NCBI GenBank assembly: GCA_963819905.1
Contig: CAWFXP010000007.1
Coordinates: forward strand, 186,001 to 250,000
Reading direction: 5' to 3'
Source of the DNA: CAWCQC01 sp963819905
Lineage (GTDB): Bacteria > Actinomycetota > Thermoleophilia > Gaiellales > Gaiellaceae
Length of the DNA stretch: 64,000 nucleotides
Shown: positions 8,438 to 16,253 of the stretch, one piece after another
How positions within the stretch are numbered: the stretch's first letter is position 1
Layout: every line of letters begins with the position of its first letter
Translations under genes and position numbers: made by a program
The notes under the pieces: generated by a model
The model's database searches: none
What the model saw: only the letters and a program-made list of their open reading frames with translations
What the model was told of the DNA's origin: nothing

Positions 8438-9715
8438 ATGACGTTCGCGCGATTGCGCGTTCACCTCGCTTCGAGTCTTTGGTTTGTGCCGGTGTTGTGC
8501 GTGCTCGCCGGAGTAGCCGTCTCGTTCGGAGTAATCGCCCTTGACCGAAGCTTCAACTACGAGGCAATCCCGCACAGCCTTATAGGCGGCCCCGATGCAG
8601 CAATCGGGATCCTGACAACCATCGCGGCGTCGATGGTCAGCCTGGCCGCGCTTGTGCTGACTATCACGATGGTCGTCGTCCAGCTCGCGATGGGTCAGTT
8701 CTCGCCTCGGATCGTGCAGCGGATCCTTCGGGACAAGCCCAGCCAGGTCGCGATCGGACTGTTCGTTGCGACGTTCGTTCATGCGATCCTGGCGATCCGC
8801 GAGGTGACGAACGAGGGAGACGGCATCGGTCAGGTGCCGGGCATTGCTGTCGTGACCGCGTTCGTGCTGGCCCTCTGCAGCATCGCCGTTCTTGTCATCT
8901 ACGTGCACCACATCGGGCAGGCGCTTCGCGTTTCGGCGCTGATCGAGCTCGTGGGAAAGGAGACGCGCAAGCTCGTCGATCGCGTGTATCCGGACAAGGG
9001 AACAGCACCGGAGCCTGAGCAGGGCTCGCCCCCGGTTGTGTGTGCCAGGGAATCGGGCGTGGTCGCCGTGATCGGTCGCGAGGAACTCGTTGACGAGGCG
9101 CGACGAGCTGGCTGCCTGCTGGAGCTCGTTCCGGCCCTCGGCGAGTTCGTCCCCGCCGGCGCACCATTATTCAGGGTCCACGGAGAGCCGGTCGAGCTCG
9201 ACGAGGATCGGCTGCACGAGGCGCTGATCCTGAAGTTGGAGCCGACGCTCGACGAGGATGTCGCCTACGCCGTTCGCCTGCTTGTCGACATCGCTGAACG
9301 TTCGCTTGCTGATTCGCCTCTCCAGGATCCCACCACTGCGGTGCAGGCGATCGACCGGTTACACGACATTCTGCGTCAGCTCGCGCGCAGGCCGTTACCG
9401 GACGGGCGCCATCGCGACGCGGCTGGTGAGGTCAGACTTACCATCCGCTCGATGACCTGGGATGCTTATGTTCACCTCGCCTTTGACGAGATCCGCATGG
9501 CCGGGGCAGGCTCGCCGCAAGTCTCGCGCCGCCTCAAGACCGCCCTCACCGACCTAAGGTCGGTTACGCTCGCTGAGCGTGTCGGTACGGTCGACAACCA
9601 GCTAGACCTGCTCACCCAAGCTACCGAGTCGTCGATGGACGACCCACGGGATGCTGAGATGGCATTGCGCGAGGATCACGACGGAAGTGGCGCTGCCCGC
9701 CTCGGCGCAGGGTAA
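8438..9715 (+). CDS. DUF2254 family membrane protein
   Basis: The 425-residue protein has four N-terminal hydrophobic segments (residues ~10-35, ~60-90, ~105-125, ~140-165), then a large soluble region to the end. Recognisable DUF2254 features are LTTIAASMVSLAALVLTITM directly followed by VVVQLAMGQFSPRIVQRILR, the DKPSQVAIGLFVATFVHAIL helix, and SGVVAVIGREELVDEARRAG in the soluble part. The family consists of predicted membrane proteins of unknown role; a channel-like or transport function has been suggested from topology only. The length is typical. Confidence 0.85.
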   Translation: MTFARLRVHLASSLWFVPVLCVLAGVAVSFGVIALDRSFNYEAIPHSLIGGPDAAIGILTTIAASMVSLAALVLTITMVVVQLAMGQFSPRIVQRILRDKPSQVAIGLFVATFVHAILAIREVTNEGDGIGQVPGIAVVTAFVLALCSIAVLVIYVHHIGQALRVSALIELVGKETRKLVDRVYPDKGTAPEPEQGSPPVVCARESGVVAVIGREELVDEARRAGCLLELVPALGEFVPAGAPLFRVHGEPVELDEDRLHEALILKLEPTLDEDVAYAVRLLVDIAERSLADSPLQDPTTAVQAIDRLHDILRQLARRPLPDGRHRDAAGEVRLTIRSMTWDAYVHLAFDEIRMAGAGSPQVSRRLKTALTDLRSVTLAERVGTVDNQLDLLTQATESSMDDPRDAEMALREDHDGSGAARLGAG

Positions 9716-9981
9716 GACCTCAAGAACGTACTGGCTGCCGACTTGCACCGCGTCGCCGGCTGCCACTAGTCGGCACGCAATCGACATCTTTCACGGTCTC
9801 CAGCAGGTGGTTCTCGCATCGAGGCGTCGCCGTTTCCAGGCCGAGGCTATCGGGTATCAGAGACCGCGAAAGGAAGGGAGCAGATGCTGCGCGAGGAACA
9901 ACTGACACTTCACCGGCCTGTGACCCGTCGAAAGAGACTGCCTGCCGCGGATCGATCGGTCGGGGCCGGTACGTTTCGTGT
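9716..9981. other. intergenic, possible short ORF
   Basis: No firm gene. A 62-codon frame at 9884-10072 has a good ribosome-binding site (GGAAGGGAGCAG) before its ATG and begins MLREEQLTLHRPVTRRKRLP. However, it runs into the antisense of the kinase gene at 9982 and has no recognisable fold. It may be a truncated remnant. Confidence 0.3.
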
Positions 9982-10428
9982 TTACGGAAGACTTGGGAAG
10001 TCCGGAAGCTCGCGGTGCTCGACGCTTCCGCTGCTGCGAAGGCTGAACGTGAGCCGGATCCTGGTGCCGTAAGGGCCGGGCCCCTCGATGTCGCAGTCGT
10101 CAGCAAGGTCGCGCATGGCTTGTAGAGCCAGCTCGGCCCCCGGGCCGGCGTGTGGATCGGCGGCGGGGGTGCCGTTGTCACTGACCACGAATTGGACGTA
10201 GTCCCCCTGGGGGGCAGCCTGCAAGTGCAGTTCTCGCGTGCCGGAGGTGTCCTCGTGGCGGGCGATGCTCGCGCACGCTTCGTGGACGGCGAGCATGATC
10301 GCCTCGACCTGGCTCTCATCCGCTCCGGCCTGAGTCGCGAAGTCGGCAACCAGCCTGCGCACTTCGCGTAGCTGACTGGGTAGAGCGGGAACGCTGGTTC
10401 TCAGTGGTGGATCTCGATCCTTCTCCAA
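9982..10428 (-). CDS. anti-sigma factor serine kinase, RsbW-like (HATPase_c)
   Basis: The gene encodes 148 residues of a stand-alone GHKL ATPase domain. The N-box region reads QVEAIMLAVHEACASIARHE, where the usual asparagine (E..xN) is replaced by serine/isoleucine. The G1-type box is VVSDNGTPAADP, with LALQAMRDLADDCDIEG and YGTRIRLTFSLR at the C-terminus. Such proteins bind a sigma factor and phosphorylate a STAS-domain antagonist. A STAS protein starts 163 bp away on the opposite strand, supporting a partner-switching module. No sigma factor gene is adjacent. The altered N-box residue could weaken Mg-ATP binding. Confidence 0.8.
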   Translation of the reverse strand: MEKDRDPPLRTSVPALPSQLREVRRLVADFATQAGADESQVEAIMLAVHEACASIARHEDTSGTRELHLQAAPQGDYVQFVVSDNGTPAADPHAGPGAELALQAMRDLADDCDIEGPGPYGTRIRLTFSLRSSGSVEHRELPDFPSLP

Positions 10429-10591
10429 CAGATGACCCGATCCAATAGAGAGCTTTGTGTTGACTCTACCCGCCGCACGTCAGGCGAAACTGCAGCGGAG
10501 CGAGTTTGGCAGACAGCTTCCCTGCCGGCCGACTAGTTCTAGGTTTGATTCGCCCTTGCGTGCGAGTCGGTTTACACAGAAAATCCACCGT

Positions 10592-10963
10592 GTGGCGAGC
10601 GGCGAGGGTGGCGCACAGCCGGAAATCGAGGTCGAGTCCACCGACGAGCGCGTGGTCGTTCTCAGGCTTCTCGGTGAGCACGATCTCGCCTCCGCCAACG
10701 CTCTCACCGAAGCATTGGCACCTGTTCTGCAGTCCGGCCGATCCGTCGTCCTCGATCTTCGCTCAGCCGAGTTCATCGACTCCTCGATCATTCATCGCAT
10801 CTTTGGTGCACGAGCCGATGCCACAGCGCGAAGTCTCGGCTTCAGCCTCTGCCTCGGCTCCGACTCGATTGTCCAGAGAGCGTTGCGGCTGACAGGCGCA
10901 CTCGACGAGATCCCCCACGCCGACAGCCTCGCGGGCGCCGTAGCACTCGCCGACCCCGACTGA
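10592..10963 (+). CDS. STAS-domain anti-sigma factor antagonist
   Basis: The gene encodes 123 residues from a GTG start (VASGEGGAQPEIEVESTDER); the frame is open further upstream but not protein-like. The STAS fold is clear: VVVLRLLGEHDLASANALTE, then SVVLDLRSAEFIDSSIIHRI, where the DSS serine pair is the usual phosphorylation site of antagonists. LSRERCG-type sequences in other frames are shadows. Together with the divergent RsbW-like kinase it forms a regulatory switch, probably for a stress sigma factor encoded elsewhere. The 163 bp between them should contain both promoters. Confidence 0.8.
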   Translation: MASGEGGAQPEIEVESTDERVVVLRLLGEHDLASANALTEALAPVLQSGRSVVLDLRSAEFIDSSIIHRIFGARADATARSLGFSLCLGSDSIVQRALRLTGALDEIPHADSLAGAVALADPD

Positions 10964-11172
10964 AGGACGGGTCGTATAGAGGGGCCCCGGCGCGAAGGGT
11001 GAACGAGGGGGGACCGGCGTCGGGTTCTCGGTCGCGTACCGCGGACCGAGCTCGGAGATCCGGTCGCCGCGCTGCGCGCCTTGCTCGCCACCCACGGGAG
11101 AGAAGACCTGACCGACCTGCGCCGGCGCGTAGTGGGGTTTCGGGCGGCCCTCCCTTTCCTGCGGCGTTAGTC

Positions 11173-11355
11173 CTACCTGTCTGGGTAGGGGTCTTGCTTG
11201 CTGTCGCCTCCAGTGAGGGCTTTCCAGCTGTACGGCCCCTCACACTTCGGGCACGGCGGTAGAGAGACGACCGACTGCACGCCCATCTCGTAGCTGCAGT
11301 TCACGCACTTGTACGTGCCCGCGGAGACGTCGCTGCCTACAGGAATCGTGGCCAT
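11173..11355 (-). CDS. small zinc-ribbon protein
   Basis: The gene encodes 60 residues with two CxxC knuckles (YKCVNCSYEMG and LPPCPKCEGPYSW) about 16 residues apart, sufficient to bind one zinc. The ends VPVG..VSAGTYKC and GGDSKQDPYPDR are typical of a small conserved actinobacterial family. Its role is unknown; such ribbons often mediate nucleic-acid or protein contacts. A TTAGGGGGTTCG run precedes the start. It stands alone, just upstream of the IS481 remnant. Confidence 0.8.
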   Translation of the reverse strand: MATIPVGSDVSAGTYKCVNCSYEMGVQSVVSLPPCPKCEGPYSWKALTGGDSKQDPYPDR

Positions 11356-11371
11356 CGAACCCCCTTAGGTG

Positions 11372-11850
11372 TAGTTCCTAAGCACGTCTGTTCCGGGTTC
11401 CTTGGAGGCTGGGAGCTGGCAAGCAACCCAGTCCAAGGAGGACGCCGGATGAAGCTACACCGTAACGCGGCTCTCAGCTGCCAGGGGCGTCGCCGGTTGG
11501 CGACCCGAGTTGTCGAGGATGGATGGACGCTCAGGGCGGCAGCTGCGGCTGCAGGTGTCAGCGTGCGTTGCGCCCGCAAGTGGGTCTGGCGCTATCGCGA
11601 CGAAGGCGAGCTCGGGCTGCACGACCGATCATCGGCGCCCAAGCGGGTCGCCAACCGCACGCCTCCCGAGCGGGTAGCGGCGCTCATGGCCCTGCGCCAC
11701 CTGCGCTTCACGGCCGCCGAGATCGGAGGGCTGTTGGGGATGGCGCTCTCGACTGTCTCGGCGGTCCTGCGTCGAGTCAGCATGGGCTAGCTCGGTCGGC
11801 TTGGGCTCGAGCAGCCCGTGCGCTACGAGGCAGACAAGAGGCCGGGTCAA
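11372..11850 (+). mobile_element. IS481-family insertion-sequence remnant
   Basis: The transposase frame starts at ATG 11449 after AAGGAGG and gives 113 residues. These include the N-terminal winged-helix pair of IS481 transposases (EDGWTLRAAAAAAGVSVRCA, RKWVWRYRDEGELGLHDRSS, LRFTAAEIGGLLGMALSTVS). It stops at a TAG (11788-11790) where the family has a lysine codon. The frame then continues with the expected LGRLGLEQPVRYE before homology ends. The DDE catalytic domain is missing completely. A candidate left terminal repeat lies near 11372 (GTGTAGTTCCTAAGCACG), but no right end is visible. The element is dead: internal stop plus 3' deletion. Confidence 0.7.
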
Positions 11851-11865
11851 GGCCCGGCCTCTTGT
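11834..11865. terminator. 13-bp perfect hairpin, likely terminator
   Basis: ACAAGAGGCCGGG (11834-11846) pairs perfectly with CCCGGCCTCTTGT (11853-11865) across a 6-base loop. It lies 23 bp past the stop of the minus-strand gene ending at 11888, so it most likely terminates that transcript. It would work equally in the other direction for the IS remnant. No long T-run follows on either strand. Confidence 0.6.
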
Positions 11866-11887
11866 GCGTGTTAGCGGCGTTGCCGGC

Positions 11888-12571
11888 TTAGGCGGCTGGT
11901 GCTGCGGGGGTGGGTGCGAGTGGCGGGCGTGGTGTGGAACGCACGCCGAGGTAGAAAAGACCGCCGGCGAGGATCAGGAGGAAGGCTCCCCCGATGGCAC
12001 CGCCGATCCCGACCCAGTTGAGGTAGGGAACGTGGGCGCCGAAGTTGAGCTGGGCGTCGACCCCAGGACTGGCGTCGGCGTTCATGACGACGACCGACCA
12101 TTGACCGTATCCGCCGTCCCAGGCGAGCGTCTGGGGGCCGATCCCCTGGGCGCTTGCCTCCCAGAAGGTCTGACTGGAGGGGGCGGCCAGATCGTCGGTG
12201 CCGGTGTGCCGCTCAGTGGTGAGAGCGAAGGGATCGATGTCGAGATCGGTGACTTCGTCATATTCGACGCCTGCCAGATAGCGCTCGACGTCGTCGCTGC
12301 GGGCGATGCCGATGAAGAGCGGCTTGCTGCTCTCGGCGTTGACGCGTAGCTCCGGCCCGCGGTCGAGGAACCAGTCGAAGTCGCCGTTGACGTCGAGGTC
12401 CCGGGAGGCGAACGCGTGGGTAACGGTCTGGACGGGGTGGTTGTCGGTGACCATGTAGCCGGCCGAGTCGATGTTGGCCTTGTGGATCCAGGCGGCGCCG
12501 GCCAGCAGCCCGGCCGCGAGGAGGACGGCGAGGCTTCCGGTGATGATGAGTGCTGTCCTTGTTGCCTTCAT
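11888..12571 (-). CDS. bitopic membrane protein with extracytoplasmic domain, unknown function
   Basis: The gene encodes 227 residues. A hydrophobic helix at residues ~8-30 (TALIITGSLAVLLAAGLLAG) is followed by a ~140-residue exported domain (HPVQTVTHAFASRDLDVNGD, ELRVNAESSKPLFIGIARSD, ERYLAGVEYDEVTDLDIDPF). A second helix lies at ~185-210 and a proline/alanine tail at the end. This layout is common in actinobacterial proteins paired with signalling genes. It is divergent from the histidine kinase gene at 12774, and the shared 200-bp gap makes it a good candidate target or accessory of that two-component system. Confidence 0.75.
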   Translation of the reverse strand: MKATRTALIITGSLAVLLAAGLLAGAAWIHKANIDSAGYMVTDNHPVQTVTHAFASRDLDVNGDFDWFLDRGPELRVNAESSKPLFIGIARSDDVERYLAGVEYDEVTDLDIDPFALTTERHTGTDDLAAPSSQTFWEASAQGIGPQTLAWDGGYGQWSVVVMNADASPGVDAQLNFGAHVPYLNWVGIGGAIGGAFLLILAGGLFYLGVRSTPRPPLAPTPAAPAA

Positions 12572-12773
12572 GATGGCTTCCTTTCCCGGTTCGTCGTTGC
12601 TGTTTGGTGTGTATCGAGCCTAGAAACCACGTGGCGGCTTGCCCTCGGTCGAACTCGTGATTCGCGCTCGTCCTGGCGGCTGCACTTGAGTTGTCGGGCC
12701 TCGTTCTCGGGGATGAGGCCGCCTCGTCCCGTCGGCCGAGGCGGCCGCCGGGAGGCGCGGGTACCGTCCGCTC
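12572..12773. promoter_or_regulatory. divergent promoter region of membrane protein and two-component system
   Basis: A 202-bp gap between divergent starts. A GAAAGGAAGCC ribosome-binding site serves the minus-strand gene. The response regulator at 13931 might bind here, but I see no clear inverted-repeat operator. Confidence 0.35.
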
Positions 12774-13934
12774 GTGCGTATACGACAGCTGCTGGGCGGC
12801 GGCTGGGTTGACCGGCTGCTCGATGGCGCCTTCGTGGTGCTGGCCGTGCTGGCGCAGGTCGAGATCTGGGTGCGGTCTGAGGCCGAGAACCAGCCGCTGC
12901 TGGTTGTGTTGGCGCTTGTCTTTACGCTTGCGCCGTTGGCCCGGAGGCGGCTGCCATTCGCGGCTCCGATGGCCTCGTTGGTCGCTGTGGGAGCGATGAC
13001 GTTCGTCGCTGAGGAGTACGTTGCGTCGGCCGCGACCTCGGTTGTTGGCTTGGCGCTCGTGGCGGGCGTGCTGTCTGCCTACAACGAGCCGCGGTTGGCC
13101 GCAGCCGGGCTGGCGCTGGCATGGGGAGTCGTCGGCCTGGTGGCGGCGCAGGATCCGCAGGAGAACCTTGTCGGGTCGCTGGTCGCCGGCCTGGTCGCGA
13201 CGGCCTGCTGGCTGGTCGGGCTGGGCTGGTATCGCCGTTCGGCCTACGCAGCCGCCCTGCGTGAGCGGGCAGAGCGGGCAGAGCGCGAGCGCGAGACGGC
13301 GGCGCGCGTCGCGGTTGCCGAGGAACGGGCTCGTATCGCGCGTGAGCTTCACGACGTGGTCGCGCACTCGGTCAGCGTCATGGTGCTCCAGACCGGCGCC
13401 GTACGGCGGCTGCTCCGTGACGACCAGCCCCGGGAGCGGGAGGCACTCGACGCCGTCGAGCGGACAGGACGTGAGGCACTGGTCGAGATGCGCCGCCTGC
13501 TCGGCGTCTTGCGCGCCCCCGACGAGCAGGCCGAACTCGCGCCGCAGCCGGGCCTGTCCGAGCTGCCGGCGCTCGTGGCGCGCACCGAGGCGGCCGGCCT
13601 CGCTGTCGCCCTGCATGTCGAGGGCGAGCCTGGGCCGCTTCCGGTTGGTGTTGATCTGTCTGCCTACCGCATCGTGCAGGAAGCGCTGACAAACACGCTC
13701 AAGCACGCAGGTCCCGCACACGCCGAGGTCGCGATCCGTTACCGGCCTGACGCTGTCGAGATCGAGGTCCGCGACGACGGCCGCGGACCAGCCACCACAA
13801 ACGGTGACGGGCATGGTCTCGTCGGCATGCGCGAACGCGCAACGCTCTACGGCGGTGAGTTGAGCGCCGGCGCCCGCGATGGCGGCGGATTCGTCGTGCT
13901 CGCCCGCCTCCCACTACCAACGAACGAGGCATGA
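12774..13934 (+). CDS. histidine kinase, NarL/DesK-type (HisKA_3)
   Basis: The gene encodes 386 residues from a GTG start. Residues ~20-155 form about five membrane helices. A coiled segment follows (AALRERAERAERERETAARV), then the HisKA_3 dimerisation domain with ARIARELHDVVAHSVSVMVL, whose histidine is residue 193. The C-terminal HATPase has VQEALTNTLKHAGPA (N-box), EVRDDGRGP (G1) and HGLVGMRERATLYGG (G2). Its stop overlaps the start of the response regulator by 4 bp, so the two are co-translated. The signal is unknown; the short loops between helices suggest sensing within the membrane. Confidence 0.93.
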   Translation: MRIRQLLGGGWVDRLLDGAFVVLAVLAQVEIWVRSEAENQPLLVVLALVFTLAPLARRRLPFAAPMASLVAVGAMTFVAEEYVASAATSVVGLALVAGVLSAYNEPRLAAAGLALAWGVVGLVAAQDPQENLVGSLVAGLVATACWLVGLGWYRRSAYAAALRERAERAERERETAARVAVAEERARIARELHDVVAHSVSVMVLQTGAVRRLLRDDQPREREALDAVERTGREALVEMRRLLGVLRAPDEQAELAPQPGLSELPALVARTEAAGLAVALHVEGEPGPLPVGVDLSAYRIVQEALTNTLKHAGPAHAEVAIRYRPDAVEIEVRDDGRGPATTNGDGHGLVGMRERATLYGGELSAGARDGGGFVVLARLPLPTNEA

Positions 13935-14599
13935 CAACGCGGATCCTCATCGCGGACGACCAGGACTTGATTCGCGCCGGTCTGCGCATGATCCTCGACG
14001 CCGAGGCCACCATCGACGTGGTCGCCGAGGCGACAAATGGCCGGGAAGCAGTCGAGCAGGCACGCCTCTTCCACCCCGACGTCGTGCTCATGGACATCCG
14101 CATGCCCGAACTGGACGGGCTCGCGGCCACGCGGCTGCTGCTCGAGGCGCCCGAGATAACCGCGCGCGTGCTCATCCTGACCACCTTTGACCTCGACGAA
14201 TACGTTTACGAGGCGCTGCGCGCCGGCGCCAGTGGCTTTCTGCTGAAAGACAGCCCACCCGAGCAGCTCATCGACGGTATCGCCATCGTCGCCCGCGGCG
14301 ACGCCCTCCTCGCCCCCTCCATCACCCGCCGCGTGATCGAGGAATTCGCTCGACGGCCACGCGCGCGCCCGAGCGCACAGGCCGCACTCGACCAACTCAC
14401 ACCGCGCGAGCTCGACGTCCTGCGGCTGATCGCCCGCGGGCTCTCGAACGCGGAAATTGCCGGCACGCTCGTCGTCAGCGAGGCAACCGTCAAGACCCAC
14501 GTCGCGCACATCCTCATGAAGCTCGCCCTGCGCGACCGTGTCCAAGCTGTCGTGCTCGCCTACGAGTCCGGTCTCGTCGAGCCAGGCGCGGCCGAATAG
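13931..14599 (+). CDS. response regulator, NarL/LuxR family
   Basis: The gene encodes 222 residues. The receiver domain begins RILIADDQDLIRAGLRMIL (acidic pocket) with the phospho-acceptor in VVLMDIRMPELDG (aspartate 55). The conserved threonine and lysine follow in LILTTFDLDEYVY and GFLLKDSPPEQL. The C-terminal helix-turn-helix is LTPRELDVLRLIARGLSNAE and TVKTHVAHILMKLALRDRVQ. It works with the overlapping histidine kinase. The likely targets are its own promoter region and the divergent membrane protein gene. Confidence 0.95.
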   Translation: MTTRILIADDQDLIRAGLRMILDAEATIDVVAEATNGREAVEQARLFHPDVVLMDIRMPELDGLAATRLLLEAPEITARVLILTTFDLDEYVYEALRAGASGFLLKDSPPEQLIDGIAIVARGDALLAPSITRRVIEEFARRPRARPSAQAALDQLTPRELDVLRLIARGLSNAEIAGTLVVSEATVKTHVAHILMKLALRDRVQAVVLAYESGLVEPGAAE

Positions 14600-14827
14600 A
14601 GCCGGAGTGAGCGGCCCACTCTGGGACCGCCCGAGAAGTTACCGCTACGCGGGAGTTCCGGCCGCGATGCGGCGTCCCTGTCCGTCGCTTCGTAGTGCGA
14701 TGCGTTCGCATATCGCTGCCGGGAGAGCCGTACCTCGCTGCGGCACGGGCACGGCCCTCTACCGATAGCTGCCGCCGCTCCCTACGCGTCGGACGATCTT
14801 TGCGCGGCAACTTGGGCACCAAAAGGT
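14600..14827. other. intergenic, nothing recognised
   Basis: Gap between the response regulator and repeat copy B. Open frames here lack protein character. No T-rich terminator follows the regulator stop codon. Confidence 0.35.
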
Positions 14828-15034
14828 GGAGAACGGGCGCCCGTGTTGCGGGGAGCGCCCGTTCTCCAGGGCGACATCCGAGTTCAGGCCGCAGAACGGC
14901 GCGAAGGGGGTCTCGCTTCGGGAGGGCCGGTGTCCCGGCGTCGTCAGCAGCCTATCGCGGTACGCCCCCGGCTAGTTTCGCACCCAGCCGGGGGCTATTC
15001 CTCACAGTAGGGCGCCGGAGGGCCAACGCCTAGG
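14828..15034 (+). repeat. hairpin-rich dispersed repeat, copy B (divergent)
   Basis: This is a more diverged relative of copies A and C. The first hairpin has a 13-bp stem (14828-14840 with 14855-14867) with GCGGGGA at the 3' end of its loop. The second has a 10-bp stem (14964-14973 with 14986-14995) with TTTCGCACC in its loop. Then comes the diagnostic box CTCACAGTAGGGCG and GGCCAACGCCTAGGCC (about 15001-15034), which matches copy A with a few gaps. The order and spacing of parts are the same, while stem sequences differ completely but remain paired. This is what a structured RNA would show. Confidence 0.55.
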
Positions 15035-15393
15035 CCGCCGTCCCTTGGCGTGTGTGGTCGGAGGAGCCAGCTCGCGATCTCTGCCCGCCCGACGTCGACC
15101 ACGTCGCAGGCTACGACGACAGCGGAACCTCAGGTCTCCCCGCGGGTCTTGTCGCCGCGCGAGAGGAAGGCCCTCGCCTTAAGGCCCTCGCCTTCTTACA
15201 CGCGGTGCGATGGCTTGCGATAGTCCGAATCTGAACCTAGGCAGCCCTTGCTCCCCACCCTGAACGACGTCCGCCGAAGCGTCCCCTGCGACCATCAAGA
15301 TCCTCGCCTCGCGGACACACGGATGCGCGTGAGGCGGACCACCCGCAGCCCTTTCGGCTTGGCATCCGGCTCGATACCTCGTCGAATGCTCGT
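15035..15393. other. intergenic, no gene recognised
   Basis: About 360 bases without a convincing gene. It contains a short tandem duplication (AAGGCCCTCGCCTT twice near 15168-15195). An AGGCTACGACG segment near 15108 may be the decayed end of repeat copy B. Confidence 0.35.
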
Positions 15394-16035
15394 CTACGCC
15401 GCGAGAAGTTCCGGGTAGAGCCGCAAACAGAGCTCCCGTGATTTTCCTTGCTCCGCCGGCTGCAAAGACTTTCCGAAGAGCGCGCGCAACTCGTCGTCGA
15501 CCTCGTCGAAGAACCGCGCCGCCGCCTCGTTCGTCGCTTCGACCTCGAGTCGCGTTTGGCGGGGTCCGACGGGATACGTCAGACAGTCCCAGGTCAGCTC
15601 GAGACGATGTAGTCCGGTCGCGTAGACGTGGCTCGAGCGGTCGTTGGTGAGGCCGCCGATCTGGTGCAGCTCCGTGCCATCGACGTCCGCCGCACGGCGA
15701 ACCGATGCGGCGAGGCCCGTGGAGCCGAGAGTCTGCGCCAGATCGATGTTGTCGAGCGGAACAACGCTGATTGAGACCTCTAGCTCCTCGCGCACCTTCG
15801 CGCCGTCGTCCCGGTGCTGAGCGGGACCCTTGAAGACGATCAGCGGGCGCGCGAGGTTCTGCGCCTGCCGGACCCTGAGCGAGCACCCGGCTCGTCGAAG
15901 ATCCAGCTCGGGGGTGTCGAAATACGTATCCAGCACCTGGAAACGCGACGACTCGCTGAGCGCGAACCCCGCGAGGTCAATCGGGACAACCGGCGGGCCA
16001 CCGCCCGTGAACACGTACTGGAGCTCGATCTCCAT
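15394..16035 (-). CDS. CYTH-domain protein (class IV adenylate cyclase/thiamine triphosphatase-like)
   Basis: The gene encodes 213 residues from the ATG giving MEIELQYVF, which is the family's EIE-type N-terminal strand; a longer frame upstream is unlikely. Tunnel-fold residues follow: SRFQVLDTYFDTPELDLRRA, then GCSLRVRQAQNLARPLIVFK, then DDGAKVREELEVS and, near the end, TRLEVEATNEAAARFFDEVD. CYTH enzymes act on triphosphorylated substrates (ATP, thiamine triphosphate, tripolyphosphate) with metal ions held by acidic residues in a beta tunnel. The segment FKGP takes the place of the usual KGP lysine position and is intact. The substrate is unknown. It stands alone between gene-poor gaps. Confidence 0.8.
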   Translation of the reverse strand: MEIELQYVFTGGGPPVVPIDLAGFALSESSRFQVLDTYFDTPELDLRRAGCSLRVRQAQNLARPLIVFKGPAQHRDDGAKVREELEVSISVVPLDNIDLAQTLGSTGLAASVRRAADVDGTELHQIGGLTNDRSSHVYATGLHRLELTWDCLTYPVGPRQTRLEVEATNEAAARFFDEVDDELRALFGKSLQPAEQGKSRELCLRLYPELLAA

Positions 16036-16253
16036 TTGGGTCGCATACCCGCAAGGGCAGGTTCCCACGCACGTATTCTGTCCGTAAGAGACGATCGCTC
16101 GACCTCGTTGGGCGAACTGCCTGTGCCGCTGCCGTTGCCCGCGCGCAGAGCTACGACGTCGACCCTGCAGAGCGGTCCAGGTTCATCCGGGGCATCCTCG
16201 AGCGGGCAGCGGGGCGGCCAAGGGATGCGACCGCTATTTGGAACACCTGGGGG
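16036..16253. other. intergenic, nothing recognised
   Basis: Gap between two minus-strand genes. It must hold the promoter of the CYTH gene. No hairpin or gene stands out. Confidence 0.3.

Noticed and set aside
11834..11865. Right terminal repeat of the IS481 remnant
   Set aside because: The perfect palindrome is a hairpin on its own and does not match the left end near 11372. A terminator for the minus-strand gene is simpler.
12258..13814. 518-codon minus-strand frame opposite the histidine kinase
   Set aside because: It has no domains and histidine/arginine/glutamine-rich composition, while the plus strand encodes a textbook kinase.
15195..15235. Similarity between GTGCGATGGCTTGCGATAGT near 15203 and GTGCGATGGTTGTGCGATGG near 31599
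   Set aside because: Only about 30 bases with several mismatches and nothing similar around them. It could be a shared relic but is too short to support.
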